A stretch of 64,000 nt of DNA, taken from the NCBI GenBank assembly GCA_030549495.1, contig JAUIRK010000627.1, positions 124,001 to 188,000 of the forward strand. The letters run 5' to 3'. Origin of the DNA: Nectonema munidae. Lineage: Eukaryota; Nematomorpha; Nectonematoida; Nectonematidae. Both the position numbers and the translations under genes were made by a program. Under the pieces are notes generated by a model that was not told where the DNA came from, did no database searches, and saw nothing but the letters and a program-made list of their open reading frames with translations. Below are positions 35,572-48,822 of this stretch, in pieces. Every line of letters begins with the position of its first letter. Positions within the stretch are counted from its first letter, which is position 1.

Positions 35572-36785
35572 CTTAAAAATAAAAAAATTGAGTCATTAGA
35601 TCAAACTATAGCATCCTTACAATCATTCACCATATCTTGCAAAAAGTACAAAATAAAATCAGGGATTGGTAAAAAGTTTGGTGATAGTTATCATGCCATA
35701 TTTAATTACTTGACATTTTAATCACGGAGGCATTATTTAGTCAAAAATTCTACAGTACAAAATAATTTTTAAACTTAATATTTCTGTAAACCTCCAATCT
35801 CATTTAAAAAATCTACACTATCGATCTGATAATAAGCTTATATTAAACTTATATAAATTTATTATTTTTAAATATATCAGAAAGTTTCAATCTTCAAATA
35901 TCGATATAGTAGATTTAAATTTTAAATTCAAATTTTACTGCGATAAATGGCGTTAAAACTTTTTAGATTCTACTTTCTAATAAATAACTTCAAAAATAAT
36001 GAACTAATAAATAACAATTTAATTAGTTAACTAATTTACCATTTTACTAAATAACTAACTATAATTGCTACCAAATTATAATGAAAATTTAGTTCGTAGG
36101 AAAATCTGACAGAATATATCTGACTGAACCTACCAAACTTAATCAAATTATAATAAATTTAAGCAAAAATCTTGTCATAAAATAATTTTTGGTAACCCAT
36201 TTTTTATTAATAAAATTATTATATCCATATATATGATTACCGCTATGAGTATAAAAATATAATTTAAAAATAAGAAAAATTATTAAGTATTTTGTATTTC
36301 TAAAAAATCCAAATAAAAGACATGCACATTTAAATCAACAAAAAAGAGCATCTTATTTTGTGCAAATACAATCACCTGTTTTTCTACCAATAAGGTTTAT
36401 TGTCAGAATAATGTAATGTATTAATTTGGTACCTATTAAATTTGTATATTTGGTGTTTATTTTTATAAATTAAAAAATAAATAAAAAAAAAACTTCTTTA
36501 ACCACCTTTTTTTCTTTCTTTAGACTTTTAGATATACATAGCGAGATTTTATTTAATCTTTTTATAATTTTTAACAGTATGTAACTATCCTTATTAGAAG
36601 TTTTCTAAATCGATATATTGTAAAGAAACAAACTTATAATTGTTTTTGTAATAACAAACAGCTATGATTTATTTTCCAAATATTTATCGCAGGAGTTCAT
36701 GAGTATATTCGGCTAACCAAGGTTTTATTCAGATGATTTTCATAAAGGTAAAGCAACTGTGAGTATTTTCATTAAAAATTACTTG

Positions 36786-36882
36786 CGCCGATTGTATCTA
36801 TGAGGAAAGTAAGCTTGATGCAGAATCGAACCCAAAACCTTGAGTTATCAAAACTCAGTATCTAACCAACCTTACCACCCCC
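36786..36882 (-). mobile_element. tRNA-derived SINE, minus-strand copy
   Basis: On the minus strand it reads GTAAGGTTGGTTAGATACTG, then GGGTTCGATTC (B box, 36823-36833), then gcatcaagcttactttcctc, the same body as at 17779. It is one of the better preserved copies. Confidence 0.7.
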
Positions 36883-37404
36883 AATATAAGCTTTTAAAAA
36901 TGACCTAAGATATCAATTATACACGAGAAACAAATTTTACGCTTATGATTTACAGAAAATATTATTTACATTCTTGAAAAGAACGCAATTAGCCCATACA
37001 ATCTGATATAAGGAAGACCTATTTTAAAAAACACTTGAGCTAGAGCACAGATGAAAATCTGTAAAATCAAGAAATCTATAATTATTTTTCCCAAAATATT
37101 AAATGGATTAAAAATAGGTGTTAGTGCTAAAGACTAAAAAATAATGTTAGAATTATGTGATCTTTCTTTCAAAAAATAACTTGCAGGACATATAAGATAT
37201 ATGATAAACCCATTTTGGTAAAAAAAATTCTAAGTCGAATATGTAGTTTATAGGGTTATTTAAGCTTCTGATTCTAGGTATTAAAGTTTGTAATAACAAA
37301 TATCACATTGCAAGTATTGGGCCGAATGAAAAGTTAATGTATATTCAGAACTAAACAATCCTTATCAAAGTACAAAAGTACCCAATAGTAGTTATATACA
37401 TACA

Positions 37405-37542
37405 TTAACCCTTTCGTGACCAATGTATCATATATGATACATAAACAATTTTACCTTCGTCTGCTTTCTCAAATAGTTTTGTATTAGATTCTTCTGCTTT
37501 TTAATAAATATCGTCTGATTTTTCTGGTCACGAAGGGGTTCA
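37405..37542. mobile_element. TTAA-type MITE, copy C
   Basis: TTAACCCTTTCGTGACCAATG is matched by the inverse CTGGTCACGAAGGGGTT; the right TTAA has become TTCAA. The interior carries CGTCTGC, CTTCTGC and CGTCTGA words, as in copies A and B, and a small palindrome tatcatatatgata. Confidence 0.7.
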
Positions 37543-38637
37543 AATATGGGAACTTTTCCAATTTATATCTAGAAGTACATGCTTACTTTTTCTGGAAGAA
37601 ATATTTTTGATTGATCGATTGATAATTTGCAGAGAAATAAAGACTTTTGAAATTTTTTTAATATTTTCAAAATTTTATGGATATAAATATCTTGCTAGAA
37701 AATTTCTTGAATAAAATAATTTATCTTGTTATTTTAATATTTATATTAATTTAACCATAAATATATTATTTTATATATAATAAAAAAAATCTTTACTTGA
37801 AGCAATCAAGTCGAGGAAAAAAAATAATAGAAAAAGGACTATTTTCATGAATTTTATTTAGCACTACATTCCTCCATAAAAATTTAGGTAAAAAGGATAT
37901 TAGAAAAAAATAAAATATTTTTTATTTTCATTTTTTTTATATATTTATTTTAGAAATATAGAAAAAATAGAAATTTAATTATTTTTTATTTGTATGAACA
38001 CAGTTTATAAGGAACTCGAAAGCGTGCGCAGAGGTGTTACGAATATATGTTTAAAAATTACAATCAAAACATGTTATGAAGACTTTGTCTGTAGTAGTAT
38101 TTCTAGATCTTCTGAAATCGTAGCCAATTCTAGCTAATATTTTTTTGGAAGGCAAAGAAGTTAAAGAGAACGGATTAAGCTCCAATCCTAATTTTAAATT
38201 TTTATGGGGCTCTCTATCGCTACAGATTGTCCAGAATCTTGTTCCACTTTGAGAACTATATTTGACTTTAAAATAAAAATAGCTACTAATTGAACGAGAG
38301 AGACTTGGATACAGTGTATATATTGTTACCACGTGTAAAAATCTATTTTTTAAATCATCAACTAATGATATATCAATTCAGCTAAATTCTAAGTTTATCA
38401 TGGTTATCAAATCATTAACAAAAAAATCCAAATCTATTCACTGGGTACGCGCTCTTTCAATGCACAGTAGAGCGTTAGCACTTAATCTATCACGTGTTAT
38501 AGAATTTTTGGGAAATGTTTTCACTAATTTCATTTTTAATAAAATTCTCTCACAAGAAGTACTGCTGACAAGAAGAGGGCAGAAATCAATAATAATTTTT
38601 ACAAACAATCAAATGAACCCTTATATGGAGATATAAA

Positions 38638-38889
38638 CAGTAGTGGAATTCAGCCGGTTCATTAGAACCGTCTCACAAAATTTTTTAAGTTCGGCCAACT
38701 GTAAAATATTTATTTATCTATATAGTCGTAGAGTAAAATAAGCACCCACAACATCATCATAATGATACTTGTTTAACCATAATTTTAAAATTTTATTGAG
38801 AAATAATCAAAATTGATCAGTTTATTTGCTGACAAATTTAACTTTTTTGTAACAGAACCGGTTGACAAAAAATTAGAATCCCACTACTG
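38638..38889. mobile_element. hAT MITE (CAGTAGTGG ends)
   Basis: CAGTAGTGGAATTCAGCCGG and the inverse AACCGGTT...GAATCCCACTACTG form the ends. Flanks gatataaa (38630-38637) and catataaa (38890-38897) agree at seven of eight positions, a hAT-type target duplication. It is 252 bases and non-coding. Confidence 0.8.
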
Positions 38890-39763
38890 CATATAAATGA
38901 AAAAAACTGTACAATCGATGCAGGATACTTTGGTTCGTTCATTAGTAATTTTCTCACTATGGTATCTCATGTTGTAAATCGTTTTGTTTAAAAGAGTATG
39001 CCTATCGATATATCTTTAAGTGTTCATCAGACAGAAATGTTTGTCCGCCAGGAGAGAGAGCTGAAATTCCAGAGTATATGGCATTAGACTCTTTCTAAGA
39101 ACGACGATCTAATTGATTGATGAAACAGTCAAGTACATGATAAAAAATGATGATGTGTTGCACATGATTTGGATCAGATATATGACCAGTTGTCCCGAGC
39201 CCAATGAATTTATTAAAACTTCTAGGCTTCTTTGTTGTAGTTGTTGGTGAAATGCAGGGTTAAGACTTTTTACGCAAATACAACCAAACAGATCAAAACA
39301 AATATAAATATACACAGAATAAGTTAAATATACATAAAAGAATTATTCTCAGCATAAAATTAAAATAAATTATTAAATTGAAATTGATATCAAACCACTT
39401 TCTCCCGTAAGGCTATGTGCTCGCATTATGCTTGAGATGATTAATCAGAGATTTTGTTATTTTATTTTTAAGAGTCGGGAGCCTTTGGGATTAAACCCCT
39501 GAACTTCAACTGTTAACCTGAGAGATAGATCCTAAAAATCACTGAGAATTAGATTTTTCATTTGTTATATAAGAATAAATTTAATACAAACAAAAACTAA
39601 AGAGCTATACATATAGCTTAAGATATAATAATTGTTTGTAAATAATAATATAATTATTTTAATTTTTTAATTTAAATTAATTATACTGGCAATATAATGG
39701 GAGATATAAAAATATATAACAATACTCTTTTTTCAGTCCTCGTTCCTATATCTATGTATCTTT

Positions 39764-41115
39764 TTATTTTAAGCATATCCTGTAGCTGTTCTGATACTTT
39801 GTGAATTTTTGCAAGAATATCTGAGAAGAATTGCAGTAAGTAAACAAATTAGGCATCAATATGTGCAAGTAAACCAAGTGTACAATTCGCCCTTTTGTGC
39901 CATTTAAATAGGTTTCATTTAAGAGCCTCACTTTGTATTTTAGACGCTGTAGAGCATTTTTTGATGAAGTGGCTTGACACCACCACCTTGTTTCAGCGAG
40001 ATGTTGCATTGTTCTCCACGAAACATTTCTGGCTGTATAGAAAGGAATTTCTCATGGAAAACAGAGCTACCAGCGAAGATATAAAGTTTTTCCAACAAAT
40101 TAAAGAGCTCGTTAGATTGAGGCACATTCTTTGCAGCATTTATTAACACTAGATTGGGCATGACTAAAACATGCCGATACACCAATTTACATGCCGATAA
40201 CTATTTGAAAGGATATAAAAACTTGTTTTAATGTCTAAAAAATTGGAAATGCTTCTAGAGATCAAAATATTAAAAAATTGAACTTTTCTCAGTTGAAAAG
40301 TTTAAAAGATCTAAAAACTGTTTTTTTTTCTTTTTTTTGGGAGCGATTTTATTACATTTTTCTTCTGATTTCGTCCAAATCTATCAATTAAAAATTCAAG
40401 GATAAGAAATATTTTTTACAAGATGTTAAAATTTAAATTCAAGCTTTAAAATCCATCAGAAAATGGGACGGAATTAAATGTAAAAAAATAAAATCGCCGA
40501 GAAAATTGAAAAGAATTATTTTTTTGAATATTTAAAATTTTTGAAAAACAAAGTCAATATTTTTTTAATATTTTGATTGTCAAAACTTTTCAAGATTAAT
40601 TCTGAAATAAATGCAGGATGTAAAATATGCATTTTAGTTAAAGAAACGATGCATTCCTTGACAGAAATTGATATTTGATCAAAAATATTACAAATAATGC
40701 CAACTGCTCTGATTTACTAATGTCTTTAGCTTTGTTAGCTTGAATAGAAAAGTTACGACATGACCATACTTTTTCTGCAATTTCTTCCTTTACCATACAT
40801 GGAAGAGTATCAAACATTTCATTCTGTATTGCAGGACTAATATACTTCTCATTCTTGGGACCCTCTTGAGCTCTAACAGTTATGATACGATCATGCTTTG
40901 CAGTGAATATGAGAAATTTAAGAAACATTTCCTGGATTCAGTTCTTTGTCACCTTTTCTGTGGGAAATGTCTTGTGTTACTGTCAACAGGCTAATTTCAC
41001 CAACAGTTTTTATATAATTGTGACTTTCACAAACTTTCTCTGGTAAGCCTCACTTATACTCTGAGCAACCGATGCTTTGTCAATTTTAATGCGTTGGTTG
41101 TCAGCACATGCAATA
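39764..41115 (-). mobile_element. hAT transposase remnant (ZMYM1-like, DUF4371)
   Basis: Minus-strand blocks in order match the ZMYM1/DUF4371 class of hAT transposases: IDKASVAQSISEAYQRK, LKFLIFTAKHDRIITV, GPKNEKYISPAIQNEM and FSIQANKAKDISKSEQLALF (family: ILADETKDISKxEQLxL), then LVLINAAKNVPQSNELFNLL and NLQHLAETRWWCQA. Multiple stops and frame changes separate them, so this is an old dead copy. Termini were not found. Confidence 0.78.
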
Positions 41116-41505
41116 ATTGAAACTTTATGGCACTGAGGTATCGGTTTCTAGTTTAGAAGACTTCGATACAGAATAAAATGATACTAAAGACAATTTTCCG
41201 AAATTTTGTCAAATGGACCTAAACTCACATAATCAGGAAAATTTAAATGAACTTGACAAAGATACGGATTTAACTAAGAATCAAAGAGATTTTTTAGTTT
41301 TAAGACTTAAAGAAAAATTTAATAACAAAAAATCGTATTACAAGTTATCGTTTAAGATCTAAGATTTTGAAAGAAAAAATTTCTATTGAAAATAACTTGT
41401 GCAACTGCAATGATATATTAGGACATTTTAAAATTCTTAGAATATCTAAAGAGGCTAAACTGCGGAGGCTCTTCATTGATTTTTCATTAAGCTGTTCTTC
41501 TAGAC

Positions 41506-41963
41506 CAGTGGTTCCAAACCTTTTTTATCCCGTTCCCCCTTTTCCAGTCACTTTTTTACCTGTGGACCCCTACAACTGAATAGTTTGAGCCAACAAATTT
41601 TATCAAAGATTTTTATGGGAAAAATTATTGTAGTCATCTTATTAAATCGTATATGCTTATTCATATGAAATCAAAGAAATCGTAAAGCCTGACATAATAT
41701 TTTTTTCCAATTAAAATATAAATTTTTCAAAAATATTGTAACTAATAAAAAGCATACATAAAGATTCAAAATATGAAACTTTAAAAAAGGGAAAAAAATA
41801 TTTATTTAAAAAAGCTCTAAATATGTATATTTATATTGATTTGGAAAATAGAAGTATATTAAAGGAGATTAAGCATAAGTAGTTTGAAGTAGAATTTCCA
41901 TGGACCCCTTGAAATTCTTTCATGGACCCCTAGGGGTCCATGGACCCCGGTTGGGAACCATTG
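41506..41963. mobile_element. hAT MITE with perfect 8-bp target duplication
   Basis: The ends are CAGTGGTTCCAAACC and GGTTGGGAACCATTG, flanked by identical ttctagac (41498-41505 and 41964-41971). Subterminal ggacccct/aggggtcc words are repeated on both sides. It is 458 bases, without a transposase, and related in its ends to the element at 30364. Confidence 0.9.
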
Positions 41964-42503
41964 TTCTAGACGTAGGAAATGTACTGCCAATAGCTTGAAA
42001 ATAATGAAAATTTGAAATCATACTTGAAAATGTAGATTACAACAAACCCAATTTTTTGATATGTGCAGATTTGAAGGTTCTACTAATTTTAAAGGGCATG
42101 CAAACGCGGTAAACTAAACGCATGTGTTTTTGTACAAGTTGGATAGTCGAGACCGAGATAAGCATTACAAACAAAAAAGCTGACCTGAAACAATAAATTG
42201 GATCTCATATTATTTAATTAACAAAAAATTGGTTAGAAAAGGAAAATTTATATTGTCTCTTCTTCACATAAAACTTGGTTTAATAAAACAATTAATGAAA
42301 ACATTGGACAAACATAACTCTTACTTCTTGCATTTAAAATCAAAGTTTCCTAAAATAGGCTAAGCAAAAGTTAACCCTATTAGTGCTGGGCAAAATTTGT
42401 CCGCTCAAGTGCTGGGGACGTAAAGTTCCTCCCCCCCCCCTATTTTTCTCAGAGATTAATAAGTTTTTATAAATATTTTTAATGTTATATATATATTTCA
42501 ACT

Positions 42504-42740
42504 ATGCTGAATTCAGTGGTGATGTCAATTTTTTTTCTAAATTAATCGAACCTGTCAAAAAATTGATTTATATTTGACAGCTCATCTCAAAAAGGAACTT
42601 TTTATTTAAATAATTATAGAAAGTTTTTTACACATGTATACCCATTTTCAAATATGCTGAATTCAGTGGTGATATTCATTTTTTATGAAAATCAATCAAA
42701 CCTGTCAAAAAATTGATCTAAATGTGACAGCTCAACTAAG
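42504..42740. repeat. 150-base tandem duplication
   Basis: atgctgaattcagtggtgat recurs at 42504 and 42654, and each copy continues with aacctgtcaaaaaattgat and gtgacagctca-like sequence. It lies directly upstream of a CMC-type transposase fragment and may be part of that dead element. Confidence 0.65.
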
Positions 42741-42744
42741 TGGG

Positions 42745-43090
42745 AGTAAAAGCTTGGAATCATTTCAAAGAAGTTTGCAAAAATTTTCTTGGAAGATATA
42801 GATCTCAAAATTACACATCTTTAGTTATTAATATAATTAGATTATGAAAATCTTGGATGCAATATGTGCCTTAAATCCATTTTTTATACTCTCATTTGTC
42901 ATTTTTCTCAGAAAATTTATTTGATGTCAGTGATGAACACGGCTAAATGTTTCATAAAGACATTTCTAGAAATGAGAAACGTTACAAAGGTAAATGGAGT
43001 CCTAGTATGCTTACGGATTTCAGTTTGACATTTAATCAAGAAAATGTCGATGCTATTCACAACAAAAAGTTGAAACTTAGAAAAGATCAA
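42745..43090 (+). mobile_element. CMC-type transposase fragment, plus strand
   Basis: The translation gives AWNHFKEVCKNFLGRYRSQN and then FHKDISRNEKRYKGKWSPSM. These line up with AWVSFTDVVTNFLGNHKADN and FHQDIKTMEERYQGKWDEHM of the transposase at 58261-59973. Stops interrupt it. A second copy of the same fragment lies inside the hAT at 45862-46110. Confidence 0.65.
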
Positions 43091-43128
43091 GCAATCGACT
43101 CCACAAGAACTAGCGCAAAGATTTCTAC

Positions 43129-43524
43129 GCTATTCACTCACTTTTTTCACCCACCCACCTCACCCTATTATCAATTTATCGATATTCTTTGTTATTTTGT
43201 GTGCTTTTAATAAAGAGGCTCAACAAACGGAGGTCTGTCCCCGTTTGCTCATTTTTCTCATACAACTATATAAGCACATGTAGTGTTCGCTATTCACTCA
43301 CTTTTTTCTAAGTGATCGTAGTCTCGAGGAGTGAAGCCCCTTTCGCGTTTTTCCTCTTCTGAAATCCTCTGAGAAGTCGTTGCTGGAATTGCTTGGAGGA
43401 TTTTCTGAATGTCTACTCTGAGATCATTAAATTTGTCCTCAACAGCAGCGATTCTATCGGACATCGCGTGTACGGATTCTCCGGCGAACGAAGTTGAAGA
43501 CTTGTCGCCGCGAGCTTTGCCCAT
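43129..43524 (-). mobile_element. possible LTR-kin retroelement remnant
   Basis: Two 20-base direct repeats (43129-43148 and 43289-43308) enclose a GC-richer segment with a TATA-like word. Next to it, on the minus strand, is a short open region (43294-43524) with MGKARGDKSST, RIAAVEDKFNDL and EEEKRERGFTPRDYDH. Its codon use is unlike the surroundings and it resembles the start of a gag-like protein. It is a broken fragment of uncertain family. Confidence 0.35.
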
Positions 43525-43658
43525 GGCTCTGAATAGGCAGTAGATAAGTGAAAAAATTTGGTAATTTATTTAAAATTGTTATTATAACAAGTAATTTATT
43601 TGAAAGAAGATTATTTAAAAATATTACATCAAAAGAAAAGAGAACTCAAACTCATTAT

Positions 43659-45193
43659 TCATACAAAAAAGTCAGTAATTTTTTTTTGCACATATCCGTT
43701 TGTGCACATCTTTTCAACAAAACTACGAATAGTAATTATACTTTTAATTACATCTTCGGATGCTTCTTCTTTGCTCAAAATATAGCGATAGAGATTTTTT
43801 GCGATTAATTTAGCTTCATTATTATTTATCTCTTTCTCTTCTTCGTTTGTTTCTTCGTCATTATCTTTTTCAGAAGATTCATGATTTTCTAAACATCGCT
43901 GTTCCTGGATGTCTGAAATGATGTCTATGTCTGTTTTTGCTTCGTGGGTAATCACATCGTTGTCTACGGAAACATATTACTGAACAATTTGCTCATCAAA
44001 ACATCTTTCTTTACAAAGTGATATCAGTTCTTGGGATTCTTGGGAAGCAGATACTTCAAATTGCATAGATTCCAATGGAGTTTCGTTTTGCAGAGAATAT
44101 CCAGCTTTAGAAAAACAATTAATTATTGTTTTCGTTTCTAGAGAACTCCAAGCTGTAAGAACAAATCTCATAGCCTCCATTACATTTATAGAACAACTTG
44201 GAGTCTCACCATATGCAATAATATATCTTATCAAATTTGTTCGGTATTTAACTTTAAATGATCTTATTATTTGTTGATCAAGAGGCTGACATATAGAAGT
44301 TGAGTTAGCCGGGAGGTAATCAACTTCAATATTTTTTAATTGATTCAATTTTTTGTGGGCACTACAGTTATCAAGTAGAAGTAAAATTCTTTTGTTCTTC
44401 GACATCATAATTTTGTCTAATTTGTTTAGCCATTCAATGAAAATTTGATTTGTCATCCACGATTTGGAATGATTTTTGTAGTCGCAGGGAAAGTGTTTAA
44501 TACCTTTGAAGCATCGAGGATTTTTATACTTTCCAATGATTAACGGAATAATTTTGTCAGTTCCAGTGGCGTTGCAGCAAAGAAGTATTGACAATCTTTC
44601 TTTGGAATGCTTTCCTCCGATATTTTCGCCTTTAAAAGCAAAAGTTTTAGTTGGTAACAATTTGAAAAACAACGCGCTCTCATCAGCATTATAAATGTTA
44701 TCTAAAGAGTATTTTTCTAAATGCTTGGTAATTTTTTCTTTCCATTCATCCACAGTTTGTAAAGGCACATCTTTGGCTTCCCCGGATATACTTTTCCAAC
44801 ATATGTTATTTCTTTTTTGAAATCTATGCAACCAACCACTGCTAGCTTTAAAGTTTGGGAAACCAAGAGGTGCTGCAAAAAAACGAGCTTTTTCACAAAT
44901 AATCGGACCATTCAAAGGAACGTTTTTCGCTCTATTTTCGCTAAACCACTCAAATACCGCCTTTTCAACCTCATCATTGGCAGCAATACGCGTTCTTTGT
45001 CGATTAGATTTAAACAACAATGAAGAATTTGAAATTTTTTCTTTATCTTAAAAGTAGATAAAGTTGAGAAACTTATGCCATACTTTTTAGCAATTTCAGA
45101 CTTTTTCATAATTTTTTCATCAACTTCATCTAAAATTTTCTTTTTTTCTATGAGAGAAAACTGTCTTCGTTTTGGCTTTGGCTCCATTTTCAA
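43659..45193 (-). mobile_element. Tigger/pogo transposase, nearly full length, inactive
   Basis: About 510 residues can be followed. The N-terminus MEPKPKRRQFSLIEKKKIL and EIAKKYGISFSTLS is a CENP-B/pogo helix-turn-helix. Then come GWLHRFQKRN (second helix-turn-helix of CENP-B type) and the DDE_1 domain with catalytic Asp in YNADESALFF, LLLLDNCSAHK and STSICQPLDQ. An acidic tail ends in KKITDFF, typical of Tigger. The reading is broken by an apparent one-base loss near 45045 and by one in-frame stop (43977-43979), so it is recent but dead. Confidence 0.9.
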
Positions 45194-45789
45194 ACTATAT
45201 TAGAAAAAAATTGAAAATAAGAAAATAAAATTTAAATCAGGGTATTTGAAAATCAAAATTTATTTTGAAAGAAATATAAACTAAAATTTAAAAAAGTTTG
45301 TTTTTGATTCAATAGCTAATAAATCGAGTTAAAACTTGAATAAACTTTGTACATATTCTCCGTGAAATTTTGTTTTATAAAATTGTTTGTTTCATTTTTA
45401 ATTGATTAGTTTTGATTAGATATAAACTATTTATTATATTTTTTCATAAATAAATTTTTTTTTAATGTTTTTATATTATATAAATTTTCGAAAGACAGGC
45501 TAAAATCTAATAAGTCAGTTTAAAAAATCTAAACTCAAACTTTTTTGAGAAATTTTATGGGTTGTTTTATATATTCAACTTCGAGCAATAAAGGAATAGT
45601 CAGAGTTAGAGTTTTCATGAAAAAATATACTGCTAAGTTTATAACGAAATTTACTGCAATGGACAGATTTTGGACTTCGTTTAAACGAGAATTTCGTTCT
45701 AAGGGTATTTTGTTGTATCTAAATAATTTTCATTAAATTTGGTCATAGAGCCTAGGGGATTGAAATAATTTCGTTGTAAAAGAAATTTC

Positions 45790-45826
45790 GTACTAACGAC
45801 ATTCGTTGTAACGAAGTTCGACTGTA
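45790..45826. mobile_element. right terminus of the Tigger/pogo element
   Basis: acattcgttgtaacgaagtt followed by cgactgta is, in inverse, TACAGTCGAACTTCGTTACA, the standard Tigger/pogo terminus beginning at a TA target. The corresponding left terminus was not found left of 43659, where a retroelement-like fragment lies. Confidence 0.7.
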
Positions 45827-45835
45827 TATATATAT

Positions 45836-47456
45836 CAGGGGCGCACATCCGGGGGGGGGGACCGCATCTTTAGTATTAATTTAATTAGATTATGAAAATC
45901 TTGGATGCAACATGTGACTTATATCCATTTTTAGACTCTCATTTTTCTCAGAAAACTTATTTGATGTCAGCGATGAACACAGCAAAAGGTTTCATAAAGA
46001 CATTTCTAGAAATGAGAAACGTTACAAATGTAAGTGGAGTCCTAGTATGCTTGGAGCCGTTTGACATTTAATCAAGAAAATGTCCATGCTATTCACAACA
46101 AAAAGTTTGAAACAAATATATAGAACAGGGGCGTACATCTTTAATTTTTTTTTAATCAATTAAGAGATAAAATGATTAATTTCAAATAATTTAATAGAGA
46201 TAAAATAAACAATATAAAATTTTTTAATAATTTTACACATATAATAAGCGAAGATGGATGAAACAAATAGCCTATGAGAAAATTTGTCAAGAGGGCAAAT
46301 TGTCTATGGGGCGAAATGTCTGTCGATCTTTAGTTTAAATAATTTTTAATTATAAGTGTTAGCTACTTAAACGTTGGCTTTTGCTGCTTATAAAAACTTG
46401 AAAATATCAAATAAACTCTCATTTTTTATGCCTCTTATTATTTTGAAATTATTCTAAGAACAGACGGTTCCATTTTAAAATAGTGAAAATTGCTTTATTA
46501 GTTTATTTGTTTCCTTTCTCTCTTATGTTAATTATGTAGCAAATTTTTCAATTTTGAGTAAAAGGTAAGGTGCAACGGGTTTATTTTCATTGACAAGGCA
46601 CTGATGTACCGCTTATGTCAAACTATGAACAAATTCGTATCGAATCCAGAGGCTTCGTGCTGAGTCCATCATCTCTACCAACCTGCCATGCCACCCATAG
46701 AGTATGCTGTAGGGGATACGTCAAATTAGTTTTCAAAAAACTTAAGTTATGCTCTAAAATTTTTTAGTTTTTGTTGAAGCTTTATAACTTTTTTCTTTAA
46801 AATTATTATAAAAGGCAAATCATTGCAAAATGTTAAAAGTTATTTTATTTTTTATAGATTTTTATAGCATGTATCAAGTTAGCTTTTAAACTATTTTTGA
46901 ATGATGCTGAGTAAAATGAAATAATGCGATCTTAATTTTTTATTTTATTTTTGTTTGCACAATTATAACTTCATTTTATACCCTTGCCCCTGAATCAATC
47001 GCATTTTTTCATATAAACATCGCAGGGTGTCTAGTAGACTCTTTGCCTTTAGACTACATTCACTCATAAAACTATCCAACTTTCAGTTATTTGTTTTCTC
47101 TATGAATCAAATATCCTTTCATCAATTCCTGTAATGTGCCTGGTAGACTACTTCATTTTTCAAATTAAAAGCCTATTCCACCCCCTAAAATTTTTGGATT
47201 TTTTTAAACTAGTGTATATTCGATATGCAAATTTAATTAAAATGTTTTTGCTAGAAGTATAGTATTTAAATTCACCAATTTTGTAAAAAAAATATAAAGT
47301 AGTCTTATAAATTTAGGACTTTAGGTATGCGCTGAATACACTCTATTTTAAAGGATTGCTTGAATATTTGGTCTCCCGTGGTATTTCCAGACCACTAATT
47401 TTGAAAATTGCAACAAAAAAATTTCGCCCCAATAATTTTGAGGATGTGCGCCCCTG
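45836..47456. mobile_element. composite hAT element with perfect 8-bp target duplication
   Basis: CAGGGGCGCACATCC at 45836 and its exact inverse GGATGTGCGCCCCTG ending at 47456 are flanked by atatatat on both sides (45828-45835 and 47457-47464). Inside are a CMC-transposase fragment (45862-46110), a second internal CAGGGGCGTACATC end at about 46128, and 1.3 kb that also occurs at 10578-11874. The element inserted next to the right end of the Tigger element and therefore postdates it. The flank is simple AT sequence, so the duplication is weaker evidence than usual. Confidence 0.8.
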
Positions 47457-48822
47457 ATATATATGTGGTTTTTATTATAAAATATAGGGGTATATTCGAT
47501 TTCTAGAATATATTCGATAAAACATATCAAAAAACAATTGTAGCAAAATTTGTGTTGGCCAGTGTAATTATTATATTTTTGTGAAAATTAAAAAGTGATT
47601 TGATAATAAAACGGGATTTGAAAAATAATCTCAGCTTTGTGCCAAATAATATTTTAACTAATTAATTAGAAATTCCACTAATGGTGGCTAAAATTGGAAC
47701 TTTATTTCAATTTCTTTTAGAGACGATCTTCATACGTAAAGAACATTTATTAGATAAAAAGGAGTATTTCAAAAATAGCCTGTGAATTTTGAAGAGATTA
47801 AAATAGAATATAATTGTACTAAATTTATTTATAGAATAAGAAATGACAAGTTGCAATGGCTTCAAGCAAAGTTTATAGAAGTCCACTCAAAATATACTAT
47901 TAATGTAGAAATAGGGATAAAAAGTTTACAAAATGCTGAAAAATTATTAAATAAGAAGCAAATAAATTAAAAAGAAATAATGAATTTTTATCGTTGACAC
48001 GTCTTAGTATCATCACAAAAGCATCTCTTTGTAATATAAAAAAGAATGAGCAGGTAGGGAGGATGAATTTCACGTTTTAGAGGGAATTTCGGAAGCGATT
48101 TTGTATGAAGAGAGCTTATCCCAATTCATCTTACTACGTGTGACAGGAAGCACACGCCTAAGCATTTTGAAGGTTGTGTCATAAAGTTTGTTGTAGGTTT
48201 TTGTGAAAGAAATCTTAATAAATAAAAACAATGTCATATCATCTTAAAATAATCTAGTGTATTTTTTATTCCGTTTAATATTTAGAGACTTCTTAATTTT
48301 CTTCTTAAAACAATGTCGAGAAAATGCCTAAATCATCCTAGTAAATGCTGCTATGTCTGTGGATAATATATGGTGAACACACATAAACGTACAATTACAC
48401 CAAAAATCTACAAATTGTATTTTGATTGTCCTCTTGGAGATTCCTACTTTCAATCCAAAGTGTCTTTGATTTATTTATAGGATTAAAAAAATCATTATAA
48501 ATAAAAAAAGAAAATAGTTGAATTTTTTTAAAAACTTTTTTTAGCACGTTTTCGCTATTATATCGGCTCTTTAATAAGTAAGGCATAAAGTAGTGGCAAT
48601 ATTTTTTCCATTACTTTTTTACAAATTTCTGACACCATCTATATCCAATTATTTTATTAGACACAAACAGTATCAGATTCAAGGCGTTTAATTTAACGTT
48701 ATTCAAATCAGAAAAATCATATAAAGTTGTATGCATTAACGTGATTATGAAGATATATAATAGAGTATCAAAAGTGAATACAAGTTGTTGTTAAAAGTTT
48801 ATGTTAAGCAGTATCTATATAG

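Noticed and set aside
38051-38332. 93-codon minus-strand open frame with SQSGTRFWTICSDREPHK
   Set aside because: Possible exon-like piece, but neither frame continues a known domain and no phase partner was found for the Ig-FN3 gene.
43548-43808. Plus-strand open frames opposite the Tigger tail
   Set aside because: Antisense shadows of the transposase C-terminus.
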